64,000 nt of DNA from Epiperipatus broadwayi (lineage: Eukaryota; Onychophora; Udeonychophora; Euonychophora; Peripatidae), in the NCBI GenBank assembly GCA_028023455.1, contig JAQFVV010000001.1, forward strand, positions 21,585,401 through 21,649,400, read 5' to 3'. Under the pieces are notes generated by a model. The model had not been told where the DNA came from, made no database searches, and saw only the letters and a program-made list of their open reading frames with translations. The number at the start of each line of letters is the position of its first letter. The first letter of the stretch is position 1. This document shows positions 41,530-53,560 of the stretch, in pieces. Position numbers and translations under genes: made by a program.

Positions 41530-43560
41530 GTTCATTGAAAAAGGAATCATGTCTGATTCTCTGATAATGAACTTATTATTAGTGATTTTATTAAAAATAA
41601 CTTGTGACAATTTATGTTTGACAGACTAATAGATTATATGTAGAAATTCATTATAAATATAAAAGACCTGAAGGCAGAAGTTTGATGCCTGACAAAACAC
41701 TTATTAGTGGAATAAAACTGCAAAGAAGATATAGATATTTGCTTTTTGTAATCATTTTAGATCTATTTTTGATACTTTGAAAGCAATTTTGTAGATCTGA
41801 CTATGGTAACACAAAACCATATTACAATCCTATTAATCCAACAATGGAACTCTTTTATTTGATGACATTGATAGTATTTTGATCATTTTTGAATAATGAT
41901 AAAAGAATTAAAATGATAATTTTCATAGCATATTCTTCTGATTTAATTTAGACTTGAACAAAGATATCCAGCTTAATGCAGTCAAAATAGCTCCTTGTAA
42001 ACTTGAAAATGGAAAAAATCTCAGATTCTGGTAAAATGCCTCAAGAAGTTATAAAATATACTGGTAATGATGTTAACTTCAAAAATATTCAATTTTTAAA
42101 AAGAAATATATGGGCCCATGAAGTTCTGCCACCTGACTTTAAGGATATTTTTATCACTCCAGTTTTTAAAAATAAGGAGAATAGATATTACTGCAGGTAT
42201 TTTTGTGGCATATCATTCTTATCTGCTACAATAAAAATATTTAAAAGAAATTTGTTGACTAGGTTGTTTCCAGTAACATATAAATGGTTATCATAGATTC
42301 TATGTGATTTTAGAGAATCAAAAAGCACTATAGATATGGTTTTTGATGACAGGCAAATTCAAAAATAAATGTCAATAACAAATGGTTGATTTATACATTG
42401 CTTTTATTGTTTTGGTCAAGGCATTTGATTCAGTTAAATGCACAGGTCTATGGCACTGTTTGAATTTAGTTGGTTGTCCACCAAAATTTATTCATATAAT
42501 ACAGCTTCTACCTGATAGAATGAGAGAATGCATTATTATAATAGACAAAAAATCTGAAGCATTTGAAATAAAGATATGTATTTTCTCCAATAATGTTTTT
42601 TATTTTTATGACACTAGTCTTTGGAATTATTTATAGGCCACTTAACAAACAGAGTGTTAAGATATGATACAGATTTAATGGTAGAATTTTTAATTTGACT
42701 CAATTAAAAATAAAAACAAGTATTTCTTCTTCTTAGATTCCAGATTTACGGAATGTTCTTAATATTCAAAGAACTCAAGTTGTTTATCAACCAGTGCTAA
42801 TGAAAAATTCTCAGCAACTTTTAGATTGAATGATTATTAACTTGAGGATGTAAACCAATTTAAATAGCTTATTAATTTTATAAGTAGAAATGGTAATTTA
42901 AACATTGAGGTGCAACACAGACTACAATGTGCTGCTGCTACTTTTAATACTCTATTTCATCATAGGAAAATAACTATAGAAACTAAGTCAGGTATACATA
43001 GAGCCTGCTATGTATCCTAACTTATTCTGTGGAAATAAAACTTATATATCCTATCAACACAATATAAAGTATTAGAAAAACTTTATTTATGGATGCTTCA
43101 TAAAATTTTAAAAATACAATAGCAAGATCATAAAACCAATCTTTCTGGATATGATTGTTGAGTTGACTATTGTAAAATCATACCTCCATTCTATTAAAAA
43201 TGTAAACTGAATTAACAATGGAAAACTTCCTAAAAAGATGTTTTATGAAGAATTTGATCATAGTTTTCATGGGAGAGATAAATCTTATCTATAATATAAG
43301 GATTACCGCAAAGAAATTTTAAAGAGGTGTATTGTCAATTGTTTTCATTGGTAAGGTATGGCAGAGAATAAAATATATTTGTAGAAATTAGACATTGTAT
43401 TGAAATATTTCAGAAAGAAAAGTTTTCTACTGAAGAAATTAAAAGACAGCACCATAGAATATCAAGTAAAAAAGGGGGTCAGCCTATTCTATATATGGAT
43501 GTATTTAAAATTCACAAATGTGTTTGAATAATCATCATGAAACTCATTTCTAGAGTAGTG
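40590..43560 (+). mobile_element. degenerate LINE with endonuclease and reverse transcriptase relics
   Basis: Collinear remnants of one ORF2. Endonuclease: GRSINEKKMHGVGFVVG (about 40706-40755), a GDD version of the GDFN box (about 40925), ICAEHITQL and FFLDRKTAKAKYGCIHA (41035-41115), and LTDHRLIS (41205-41235). Reverse transcriptase: WKDIFITPVFKNKE-like and FCGISFLSATIK (42130-42240), FRESKSTIDMVFDDRQIQ (42310-42365), LYIAFIVLVKAFDSV (42385-42435, catalytic Asp kept), NLVGCPPKFIHIIQLL. C-terminus: LGSIISRNGNLNIEVQHRL-type (42870-42930), LYLWMLHKIL (43080-43115), NGKLPKKMFYEE (43215-43250), and a final FKIHKC near 43520. Many stops. Frames at 42003-42296 and 42382-42636 are pieces of it, not separate genes. 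The clade was not assigned. Confidence 0.82.
41409..41526. repeat. two (AT)n tracts, the first inside a perfect inverted repeat
   Basis: TTCTTAAAGAGTATGTTACA (41409-41428) and its exact reverse complement (41461-41480) flank a 32-bp AT tract, followed by a second AT tract (41486-41526). It interrupts the LINE remnant. The arms are 20 bp without mismatch. Confidence 0.93.
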
Positions 43561-43734
43561 TTTTTTTTGCCCTTCTTTTTTTTTTGTTTCTTTTGGAGTT
43601 GAAATAGCCATATTCATTTTATGAGTGATTGTTAAAGAAGAATTTGAAATTTAAATTATTTTTATAAAATAAGACATAAAAAATGTGTTGATTTGGATGG
43701 TATTATCTGTAAAAATGTGAATTGAAAATATTTT

Positions 43735-44700
43735 CTTTCTATTATCAATATTATTTTTTTAATTTTTCTGTACATTCAGGTATATTTTCAGATCACTTAA
43801 AATTTTCTGTTATTACATCTATTTATAAAAATGGAGAAAAGGAATGTTTGGAAAATTACAGACTAACTTTTATTTTAGCAACATTATCTCAAATTTTGAA
43901 AATACATATAAAGAAATGCTTTGTTTTTTCCAAAATATTATTTGTTTTCAAATAAGCAGGTAATATATGAATATGTTTCAGTTATCAGTGAATCTTTTAA
44001 AAGAAGATCACAAAACTATAGATGTATATTTGGATTTATAGAAAGCATTTGACTGTGTTCCTCATGATTTGTTGTAAATTAAATTAAATTATGTGGGTAT
44101 AAAGGATATTTGTTATAATTAATAGTATTTTGACTAATTCTGATATAATCAGATATGAAGTTCCTGAAGGTTAAGTCTTCAGACCTTTGTTATTTTCTTG
44201 TTTATATTAATTATTTACTGAATCCATCTCTTCATTCCAATATTTTTTGTTTTCAGATGATATTGCTTTGATTACTTCAGCAATTTCATATAGATGAAGA
44301 AACTTGTAAATGAGGATTTGCAAAAATTGCACAATAGCTGAATAAAAATATATTATCTTTAAATATTAATAAATGTAAATACATACTATATACTCTGGAA
44401 AATGTTCCAGTAAAAAAACATTTTAACTGAAATACCTTATCTGAATCAACCCATGTGTCAAAGACTTACTAGAACTAAAACAATATCTTACTTTCATTTG
44501 GTTTTATCTATTATTGGGATAAACACATTCTTTCTCTTTAAATGAAAACAAATTGTGTTGCAGAATAACATTATAGAGTGATAATGTAACACATTATTTG
44601 AAATTTCTATAAATGCTTTAAAACATTACTTTAAAAATTATTTACTTAAAATCTTTTGACTTGAACACATTTGAAGTATATAAATATGCTGGAGTTTTAA
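43735..44700 (+). mobile_element. degenerate Jockey/CR1-like LINE fragment
   Basis: Reverse-transcriptase relics in order: SGIFSDHLKFSVITSIYKNGEKECLENYR (43770-43865; a longer motif, key residues K, ENYR), ILATLSQILK, LDL-KAFDCVPHDLL (44030-44085, catalytic Asp kept), VPEG-VFRPLLF (44160-44200), FSDDIALI (second catalytic box, about 44255-44280), and LQKLHN followed by LSLNINKCKY (44320-44390). Stops are interspersed. The motif spelling differs from the neighbouring LINE, so this is a separate family. It is closer in style to the 2.7-3.8 kb fragment. Confidence 0.78.
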
Positions 44701-45881
44701 CCATCAACCAATTATTTATTTAAAACATTTTTGTAACTATTTTAAAAATAAAGAAAACAATAAAAATGACTTTCAAACAATATTAATCAGATCATGTGAT
44801 TATGGTTTTTTAATTGAACCAATATATTTTTAAACCATTGCAGGTATCAAAAATATTATCTTGGTCCAAAATATAATAGATTTATGAAGAACATTAAAAT
44901 TAATATTAATGAAATACCAAGGAAAAAATTTAGGAAATTAATAATAGATTAAATTGTAATTAATGATAATACAAAACTTTTTATTTATAATTAATTATTT
45001 TATATTATATTAATATTTTATATTTGAAATTTCATGTGTATATACTTGTTAAATTTTCATGCATGATTTTTTATCACAGGGAGATTATTTGATTTAATAA
45101 ATTAAATTAAATTATAAATTATTATTGTTATTATTATTACTGCAAAGCAACAACTTTTAATTTTTAAAGACTTCAACATTATTCTTAATTGTAATTCCTT
45201 ATCAACATCTTTCTCTCTTTCATTAAAACTATGATCTAGTTCATCATAAAATATTTTTACAAAGCCTACCACTTTTATTAGCTTCATATAAATTTGAAAA
45301 TATATATCAATTGCTTTTATGATTTTGTCATCATATATTTAGGGCATTATGGAGCATCTTTAAATAAAAAAATTTTGTGCCATTATGTTAGTCTATTAAA
45401 AGATATTTCATTTCTATATATAATTTTATCAGAATAACAATCTATATATAATTAATTTAACTGATGTAATCATATCATTACAATGACATATCCACTCAGA
45501 ATTATTACAGTATGGCTTTACTTTAACATGTATATCTATCTTTCTGTTGAAATTTTCTCTATGATATTTAAACTGATTTATATTTTCATGTTGATATGTC
45601 CTAACCAAAAATTGTGGATGATTTTTTTAATAAATTGTTTGATAAAACACTTGAGTGCTTGTCATTCATTATTAAACCAAATTTTTTATAAGTTAAATTC
45701 AGAGCACCAAAACATTGTGTACATTATTTTTTAAACTGGAAAAATAGTAGATGTATTTTTAATTGTTTAAATTAAAAACCTGACCTTCAAAATAATTATC
45801 CTTGTTAATTGTCTTGTAAAAGCATCTACAAACTGTTTCAAACATCACTATCATAAATGTGTTTTCCTGAAGGTTTGTGAT
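44701..45881. other. AT-rich DNA without recognisable genes
   Basis: Nothing supportable. Confidence 0.55.
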
Positions 45882-46125
45882 AATGGTGTTTTAGTTGTAT
45901 TTATGTATTGGACTATTTGCATCATCTAATACGAGTATTGAACGTCTTTAGAAAAATTTAACTTTATTTAAATATTCCAAATGCATTCAACTGTTTCAAC
46001 TGTTATTACTAACAGTTGAATACATTTGGAATATTTAAATAAAATTATTTTTTTTCTAAAGACATGCAATACTCCTATTAAAAGATGGAAATAGTCCAAT
46101 ATATAAAGATCACTATCATAAAGAT
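45882..46125. repeat. foldback element, about 195-240 bp
   Basis: Well-paired arms 45907-46004 and 46011-46101 around a 6-base loop (46005-46010), with the inner TTCAACTGTT/AACAGTTGAA exact. Weaker pairing may extend to about 45882 and 46125. Non-coding, MITE-like. Confidence 0.85.
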
Positions 46126-46362
46126 AAAAAACAAAAGAAAATTAATATTATTCAGTTTACATGAGTTTTTTTTTTAATCTTAATTTTGTCCATTAATCTT
46201 TACTTGTAATATGAATAAACTTTATAGATACCCAACTAGTTTTAAACATTACTAAGAACTCTCTTGAATTAATTATATGAAATGCCTTGAACAAATTATT
46301 AAAATCTTTATATAAATCACATTTCTGATCAAGATATTATTTTTGCATTTGTTTTGTAGCAA

Positions 46363-46501
46363 AAGTCTTATATAGTGGTCTAGTATTGATAGCCTAACGG
46401 AATGTAGGTGGCCTAGCAGTTAGCGTAGCTCCTTCCAAGAAGCCGGTCCGGGTTTGCTTCCCTGTCAGTGCTTTGACATATAAAACAAGTATTATATAGT
46501 G
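46363..46501 (+). mobile_element. tRNA-derived SINE copy 4 with 15-bp target duplication
   Basis: The body is about 46378-46486, with a tRNA-like TGGCCTAGCAGTTAGCG (A-box region) and a decayed B box GGTTTGCTTCC. The 3' tail TGCTTTGACATATAAAAC is shared with the other three copies. AAGTCTTATATAGTG (46363-46377) and AAGTATTATATAGTG (46487-46501) are the duplicated target, one mismatch. The G+C-richer middle (CCGGTCCGGG) differs from copies 1-3, so it may be a subfamily. Confidence 0.85.
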
Positions 46502-46612
46502 CTTTTTGATTATTTATGACAGTGTATCTCTGAAAACTGTTCATTTATATAAGAAATCTTTGAAATCGTGTTTGTAATAGTTAATAAAATACTATATCAT
46601 AATAATTACTGC

Positions 46613-46622
46613 ATTCATTTTA

Positions 46623-46666
<44 letters not shown>

Positions 46667-46678
46667 AATTAAGTATAG

Positions 46679-46716
<38 letters not shown>

Positions 46717-46724
46717 CTATACTT
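46613..46724. repeat. two (AT)n tracts, each inside its own inverted repeat
   Basis: ATTCATTTTAT (46613) pairs with ATAAAATGAAT (about 46660-46669) around the first AT tract. AAGTATAGTTATAT (46671-46684) pairs with ATATAACTATACTT around the second, ending at about 46724. The two cruciforms are nearly back to back. Confidence 0.9.
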
Positions 46725-48189
46725 AAAAACTTGAACATAGGTTTCAAAAATTGCATGCTGGCTTATTAAGCAAAAGATCATATTTTAGGTTGAATAGATA
46801 TATTGAAACATTTATATTTATAAATGAAATATGAACTTTTCAACTTTTTTTATTTTACTATGTTTTTCTAAGGATGTGTTAATGCTTCAGAGAATAATAA
46901 TTAAAATAACTTTCCATAGATTGTTAAACTGTGAACTGTATTCTGTGTTACCCGATATTAATAAAAAAAAATTCTCCAATTTGTAAAATGTAGTCTATAT
47001 TTGATGTATAATAAAGCTTTTTAAAAATATTAGTAACTCTATTTTTTTTAAAAAAATTATAATTTTTTTTTTTTAAAACTCACTTTATTTTGTCTTTCTA
47101 AAAAAAAAAAAAATCTCTTCCCCACAATCACCAACACAGATATACATACATATATATGTATGTTTGTCTTAGGCGTATATAATATGAAATGACTTTCCTT
47201 AAATGATTTTATTAATTAAAGTACTACCTGATTGAGAATGAATTAAACTCGCTGAATTATTAATTAATCATATTAATTTATAAATGCTTCTAATAAATAA
47301 TAAAACATTTTTATAATATAACAATATACAGAAAAGATTAAGGCCGAGTTGATTTTTCATTAAATTCATATAAAAGTTCTTACATGAAAAAAAATGAAAT
47401 AATGTTTATATTTATAAAAGTTAAATATTTTATAATTATTTATAAATACAATTAACTATAAAACAATAGTGAGTTATAAAAGTTTACTACGAAACAAACC
47501 ATTCGATTTTTCCCCTATGGAGTTTAATGCATAAGTTGATGAGCAGATTAGAAGATTAATAGTTTTTGCATTGAAGATTAACCTATAATTTTTTGTGCTC
47601 AAACATTGCATAATATATTAAATACTAATTATTCTAAAATCGTTATTAAGATTTTTTTTTCAAGCTTGGCTACATACTTAAGCTATAGCAGCTTTATTAT
47701 ATAACTATAGCATTATATAATATATAAGAAATTAAAAGGTTTTTATTAAATGTAGCTTATTTGGGGGGGGGGGGATTTAGAAGAATATCATAATAATGAC
47801 TTTTCAATATCAATTTAATATACAAGTGTTTTTAAAATGAGGCTCAAGATTTTATACACACCACAGATAATCAAATATAATATAATCAAATCCTGAGCCT
47901 TAGAAAACAAATGTTTTTATGCTATAGCAGAATTAAACAGCTATTTTGATTATTCTGAGATGTAGTATTATAATGTATGTTTTACACTAATAAATCCAAA
48001 GTATGACAAAAGATAGACTTCAAAAAATAGACCAAGAGTTTACATTAAAGTATAATTTGTGTGATCTATTAAAAACATTAAAAAAAATACATTAAGACTT
48101 AATAACTACCAAATGTAATATAATCTCCATTTCCTATGCTTACACAAGCTGTTAAAAACAATGACAAACTGTCCATACAGTACAGAGCA
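46725..48189. other. AT-rich DNA without recognisable genes
   Basis: Homopolymer runs (T and A tracts at 47040-47115, twelve G in a row at 47763-47774). A stray piece of the 371-bp satellite edge (CCATTTCCTATGCTTACACA) lies at about 48130. No gene. Confidence 0.5.
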
Positions 48190-48485
48190 GGCCATAGTAC
48201 ACACAAATGAGCTTGGATTGAAAATATAATTGTGTTTTCATTTTGGACTCATAGCTTTATAGATACCTAAAAAGATAAAACATGACTAGTAGAGGATTGC
48301 ATTAGGTCCTAAGATTCTAGGTGCAGTGCTCTCAAATCCTAGGTTTTTCATCTGATGAAAGCCACAAGCTAGAAGCTAGTTTGGGAATATTGTAAGAGTA
48401 TGTATTAGATAGGAATTTATACACAAACTTTCTTGCATCTATCAATTACTATGGCTTGCACTGGGTGCCATTACTAAATGGAATA
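48190..48485 (-). repeat. satellite with about 371-bp spacing, inverted copy
   Basis: The reverse complement matches the two direct copies that follow: an AATGAGCTTG segment (48205), the CTAAGATTCTAGGTGC region, and CAGTGCAAGCC with the ATGCAAGAAAGTTTGTG region (48430-48480). Confidence 0.82.
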
Positions 48486-48794
48486 ATAACTAAAACTTCC
48501 TATCTATTCTAACTTTTTACAAAATTAAAAAAAATAGTATTAATATCAATTGTCACTATAAATGTTAATTTGGGTTGATCTGATGAATATTGATGCATTG
48601 CATATTGTTGAAACTGTTTTTTATTATTAATTTCAAATGCATTAAAATAGACAATGATGGATTTCAATCACACACCCTATTTAAGAGCAGCAGAATTGCT
48701 CACATTAATAAGATACTTAAGGTTCAAATGCAATCATTATTGAAAAATGTTTTTAAAAAAATTACTATTATTTGCTAGCAATAAAAATCTGTAG

Positions 48795-49075
48795 CATATC
48801 TCTACTCGTCATATAAGTTGTTGACAAAAGTATTAAACTCTCTACACAGCAGTGCCACCCAGTGTAAGCCTGAGTAATCAATTAATGCAATAAATTTTAT
48901 GCATAAAATTCCTGCAACCTAGATCTAAGGATCTAATACAATCCTCCAGCAGCCCCCTTTTATCTATTTAGCTAATTATGAAGTTAAGATCCCAAGATAA
49001 AAAACACACTAATGATTTCAATTCAAGCTCATTTACTTGTATAGTCATATGGATTTGAATCCAGTTTAGCATCTA
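48795..49075 (+). repeat. satellite with about 371-bp spacing, direct copy 1
   Basis: GCCACCCAGTG at 48854, then AATCAATTAATGCA, CCTAGATCTAAGGATC and CCTCCAGCAGCC. It lacks about 80 bp present in copy 2 before the CTAGATCTAAGG block. Confidence 0.82.
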
Positions 49076-49164
49076 TACATTTTGATGGTTTTAGTTTTTT
49101 TAAACCACAGTCATCATTATACCATAGCCAGGATTGGTATAAAATCATCAAAATATCACATGAT

Positions 49165-49460
49165 CACCATTTCCTATGCTTATACAAGCTATTAGTTACA
49201 CTGACAAATTCTCCATACAGTGATGCCACCCAGTGCAAGCCTTAGTAATCAATGGATGCAAGAAAGTTTGTGCATAAAATTCCAACCTAGTGCCTGCTCA
49301 TTCAATATCCCCAAATGACTTTCTAGGTCATGGCTTTTATCAGTGAGGAACTTTGGATATGAGAACATTGCATTTAGATCTTAGGATCCTATACCACCCT
49401 TCAGCAGCCACCTTTTATTTATTTAATTAACTATAAAGATATAAGCCCAAAATGCTCTAA
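49165..49460 (+). repeat. satellite with about 371-bp spacing, direct copy 2
   Basis: GCCACCCAGTG at 49225, 371 bp after copy 1. It contains the fullest version of the unit, including CTAGGTCATGGCTTTTATCA, which the inverted copy also has. No ORF is shared between copies. Confidence 0.82.
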
Positions 49461-49517
49461 TTTTACTCATAATATATAAGGTAAAAATACCATTGCTAGA
49501 ATAATGTTTGTTTTTGT

Positions 49518-49518
<1 letters not shown>

Positions 49519-49577
<59 letters not shown>
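49519..49577. repeat. compound (AT)n(GT)n microsatellite
   Basis: AT repeats (49519-49548) followed by GT repeats (49549-49577). Confidence 0.95.
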
Positions 49578-49580
<3 letters not shown>

Positions 49581-51176
49581 CAAATCACTATCCAATCCCA
49601 TAAAACTTACTTCAGTCAAAAGAAGTTCCTGTAACAATACTTCAAAAATTTTAACTAAATTTATACATGCCATACCCCAAAATAGTGAATTATCAATTAA
49701 CTAAAAATTTTATTAGTAATATTGATTTTAAAAATACTTTTTTATTTCAGGTTTTAACATTAGCAGTAAAAATAGAAAAATGTCTTTTTTTAATAATTTT
49801 CTAAAAAAAATAAAATAATACTCTTAATACATATTTATTACATAAAAAAGACAATACAGTTATCAAAAATCTTAAAAAAACAGATAAATACAAAATAGTA
49901 TTAAATCTAAGAAAATAATCAGATTTTTGACTTTAGGGCATAGACTATTGAAGCCATTTTCAAAGATTTAAATATAAAAAGATTAGTAACCTTAAAAATA
50001 TTAATAACTGCATCAAGTCAAATAAACAAAAGAGAAATTTTGACCAAACTGTATAATTTAGCTTCGTAATAAAATGATAGTTTCAAATGGTTTTTTTTTC
50101 TTGATTGAAATTCTTCCTGAGATTTCTGGTGCTATAAACATCATATAACTTCCCAAGTAACTAGTTATATTATTTATTTATTTACCCCTTATTTCATCTG
50201 AAACCAATAGTTTAAATTATAAGAAATTCAAATTTTCAAAATTCTCTGTAAATTAAAAACAAATTTTAAAAACTATTTATGCAAAAGAATGATGAATAGC
50301 TACTTTAAAAATCTTATTATAAATACTAAAACTAATATTAGTAAAAAAAAAATAATTTATAAATTTTGTTTAGTGCAGAAATTAATGTCAATATTGAAGA
50401 AAAAGCTTTCTCAAATATTTTTAATGGTAAATGAGAGGTATTTATTTTATTTCAATGCATGATACATAAGTTATGCTAAACTTGTCTTTGACTTTGCAAA
50501 TTATATTATATTCCACTACGATGAGTTGAATGGTGTGCATAAAAACAACCAAATCCTTAATTTAATGTGTAATGAAACTATATGTATATATAGCAATAAA
50601 CATTACTGAACAGCTAGCCATATCTTACTGTTGAGGTCTAAGAGGATAATATATAAATATAAGGCAAATTATAACTTTACCTAAGTTCTCTTTCAAAAGA
50701 GTGAGAATAATCTTGTGCATATACAATTTCTTATTATTCCCAGAGAAGAAGTGCATGTCCGAATTTTGCAAACACTCATAACTAACTGGTTATTTTTTCT
50801 TCTTTTGTTTTGTGTAGTACTTTTCAATATGGGGTGAGCCATATCAACATATAGTGTTTTCTGTTTATCACTCAACTGCTCTCTAAGTATATTGCAGAGC
50901 TAAAGATAAAAAAATTCATATAAGCATTACTTTAGAACTTGATTTTTGTAATAATGTAAGTAAATCTAAGTCTGCAGGCAGGTCTCATAACAAAGGAAAC
51001 ATGTTTATTTTAAATAACTAAACATTATTTTTGAGAAACATAAAACTATAGTTTCAATATCATCATATAACCTATAATAAGAAAAAAAACAGAAATCAAA
51101 TTTTTACAAATTATTATAATTAATAAATTTAATGTTTTAAAAAGTTTAGTAGAGTAAAAATGATTTTTTTATTAGA
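49578..51176. other. AT-rich DNA without recognisable genes
   Basis: Nothing supportable. Confidence 0.55.
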
Positions 51177-51250
51177 GCTACCAGTTCCAGGTATTGAACC
51201 TCAACGTACAACTTTGAACCTTGGAATATTAACCATTCAATTATTTGTTT
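51177..51250 (-). repeat. tRNA-like relic (SINE or tRNA pseudogene)
   Basis: The minus strand has a near A box TAATTGAATGG and, about 40 bases on, a perfect B box GGTTCAATACC. The spacing suits a tRNA head, but the anticodon arm does not pair properly and no CCA-side stem is clear. The tail seen in the four-member SINE family is absent. Confidence 0.4.
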
Positions 51251-53114
51251 AAGAAATTTAGCAAGTCTAAATTTTATTTAATTGTTTAATTAATTATTAT
51301 ACATTTAAACCAATATATTGAATATTTTGGTAATCTATATTAGCAGAAGAAATTATTAAACTAATAGCAACTATATTGTTTATGGTACTGGTATGATGGT
51401 GTTTTGAATTTCCAAGTCAATAGATACTGAAAACCATAGCTTCAAAAACTCATAAAAGTCAGATACAGAAAAGCTTTTAGAATTCTTTAAATTAATGTTA
51501 AGATCATCTACAAAAGGAATGCTATTATTTGACTAATAAATGAACTGAAGAGCATTGCTTATAGATTTAAGAATGTATTTGAGATTATGATGATGTTAAA
51601 AACATTTTATATTAAACTAACAATAATACATGATAACTATATTATTCAAAAAAAGAGAAACTCTTAATTTGATTTAAAATATAAATAATAGATTTAATAT
51701 AAATTGATTTATGCCAATACATAAAATAATTAGTTGTATAAATTACATCCATTAATTTAAATACATTCACAAGAAATATTGTTTGATTATTTTATTTTAC
51801 TTCATAGAATTTAAATAATGGCACACAAATATTTTTACATAGTCAGAAAATTATTTACAGAAACTATACTAATCTTTTTAATTTATCTTTATATATTAAT
51901 TAACTAATTTTTATATTTCCATTTTTCCTACAATTAGAATTAATAAAAGATGGTTTAACATTTCTATTTATCATAATTAATAACAATTTTTATCCATGAT
52001 TTTTGATAATGTAAAAAAGAAAATGCAGTAATTATACATCTAAAAAGATTCTACAATATGTTTTTGCTTAATTCTTTTAACCAAGTATTTTAAATTAGAA
52101 ATTAAAATTTGCCTTATCTTTTAAATATTAATACATTTGAAATATAGACTTGGCTGAATTAAAAACATGAGCACATGCATAAATAGATATATATATAGTA
52201 ATGATTTACAGAACTTACATTTAATATGATCAATAAATTTAAAAAAGCAAGTTTTATGTTATTCTGCATCGAAAAAATAGTAATTTTTATTGTGTTTCAA
52301 TAATAATAAAATCAATATAAAAAATTGAACTTAAAATCAATGAAAAGTAAATATATAATTTCAAAAAAATCAAATTTAAAATAAAAAATGTTGCTTCCGT
52401 CAAATTATTAGTAAGGCAAATGACTGAAATACATAATTTAATTTTTAATCTTGATAAAAAGACAAAAAAAATCTTTAAAATAAAGATCTAATGAATTCAT
52501 TTTTGAAATATTAATGCAATAATTTTTTTAAAGATTGTTATATTGTTATTGCTTTAATATTCTATTTTATATAAGATTACTGCATAGCTTATTTTTATTA
52601 ATTTACTTGCCTAGATTTATTTAAGTTTAAAAATAAATCTATTTGGATAGACTTTTTTAAGCAAATTAAGTGGTGCAGCAGAAAGGCAAAGAGATAAACC
52701 AAAAAAGTGTTTGAAAATATATATTCTACTAAAGAGCCAAATGAATATCTGTCATATGAGGGTATCACCAGGCTTCTTTTAGCCTGGAAAAATTATCGTA
52801 GGTGACCAGACATTAACAGTGATTATAGCTATTCCTTAGCATAAGAGTAAATTACTGCCACAGCATCAGGGAGAAAAAGAGATTATTATTTTATTAAAAA
52901 ATTGATAGACTGATAACAGCAAACAAACATCAGGCAAATTGAACTATTTATAACTGTTTATTAAGAAAATAAAAGAAAAACAAGTAAGCATAAATAAACT
53001 TCATTTATGGATGTTTTTAAATTGAATACCATGACTTAAATGGAAATTCTTGATAGTTAATTGATTATCTTTTTTTTTCTCTTAACTTCCTTTTACTAGT
53101 TATAATAATAATAT
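51251..53114. other. AT-rich DNA without recognisable genes
   Basis: A slightly G+C-richer patch at 52700-52880, with no ORF or repeat identified. It ends in ATAATAATAAT, where the RTE-like element begins. Confidence 0.5.
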
Positions 53115-53560
53115 GGCTGCAGAAAGGAGTTTTGCTATTAACTGAAAGGAGACCCTTTGATTCCTCTTGGAGGCCTTAAAGGAACCGAGCAGGGCAAATT
53201 CCTAATGACCACTCCATACGTTCTTGTCGTTGCAGCTGTTATTACTATGTGATTATTTATATAGTATACGAACATGAATGGGCTGCTCACCAACACACAT
53301 TAGCCAGCATGGTGAGTTTATTGGCTTTTTACCTCTGAGTTTAAGATCAAGAAACACCATGGTCTTTCTTCTCAGTGCCTGATAAGGCAGAATGAATGTT
53401 TGTGTAAATGATAAATATTTTCCCAATACATATATACAATTATGACAGACAAAAATAAAGCATGGCCCTTATTCCCAGGAGGCTGTAAAGTCACCAACCA
53501 AGGCAGTGGTTGGTGGCCAAAGGTGGAGGGTGCTAAGAATCCCCTAATTGCGAACCCAGG

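Noticed and set aside
42003-42636. Two ORFs as independent host genes
   Set aside because: They contain reverse-transcriptase motifs collinear with the surrounding degenerate LINE.
47763-47774. Run of twelve G in AT-rich DNA
   Set aside because: Visible, but a single homopolymer with no context; likely slippage or sequencing noise.
53104-53114. AATAATAATAT as a proven target duplication of the RTE-like LINE
   Set aside because: It matches 56412-56422, but such a simple string is common here and cannot prove the insertion limits.
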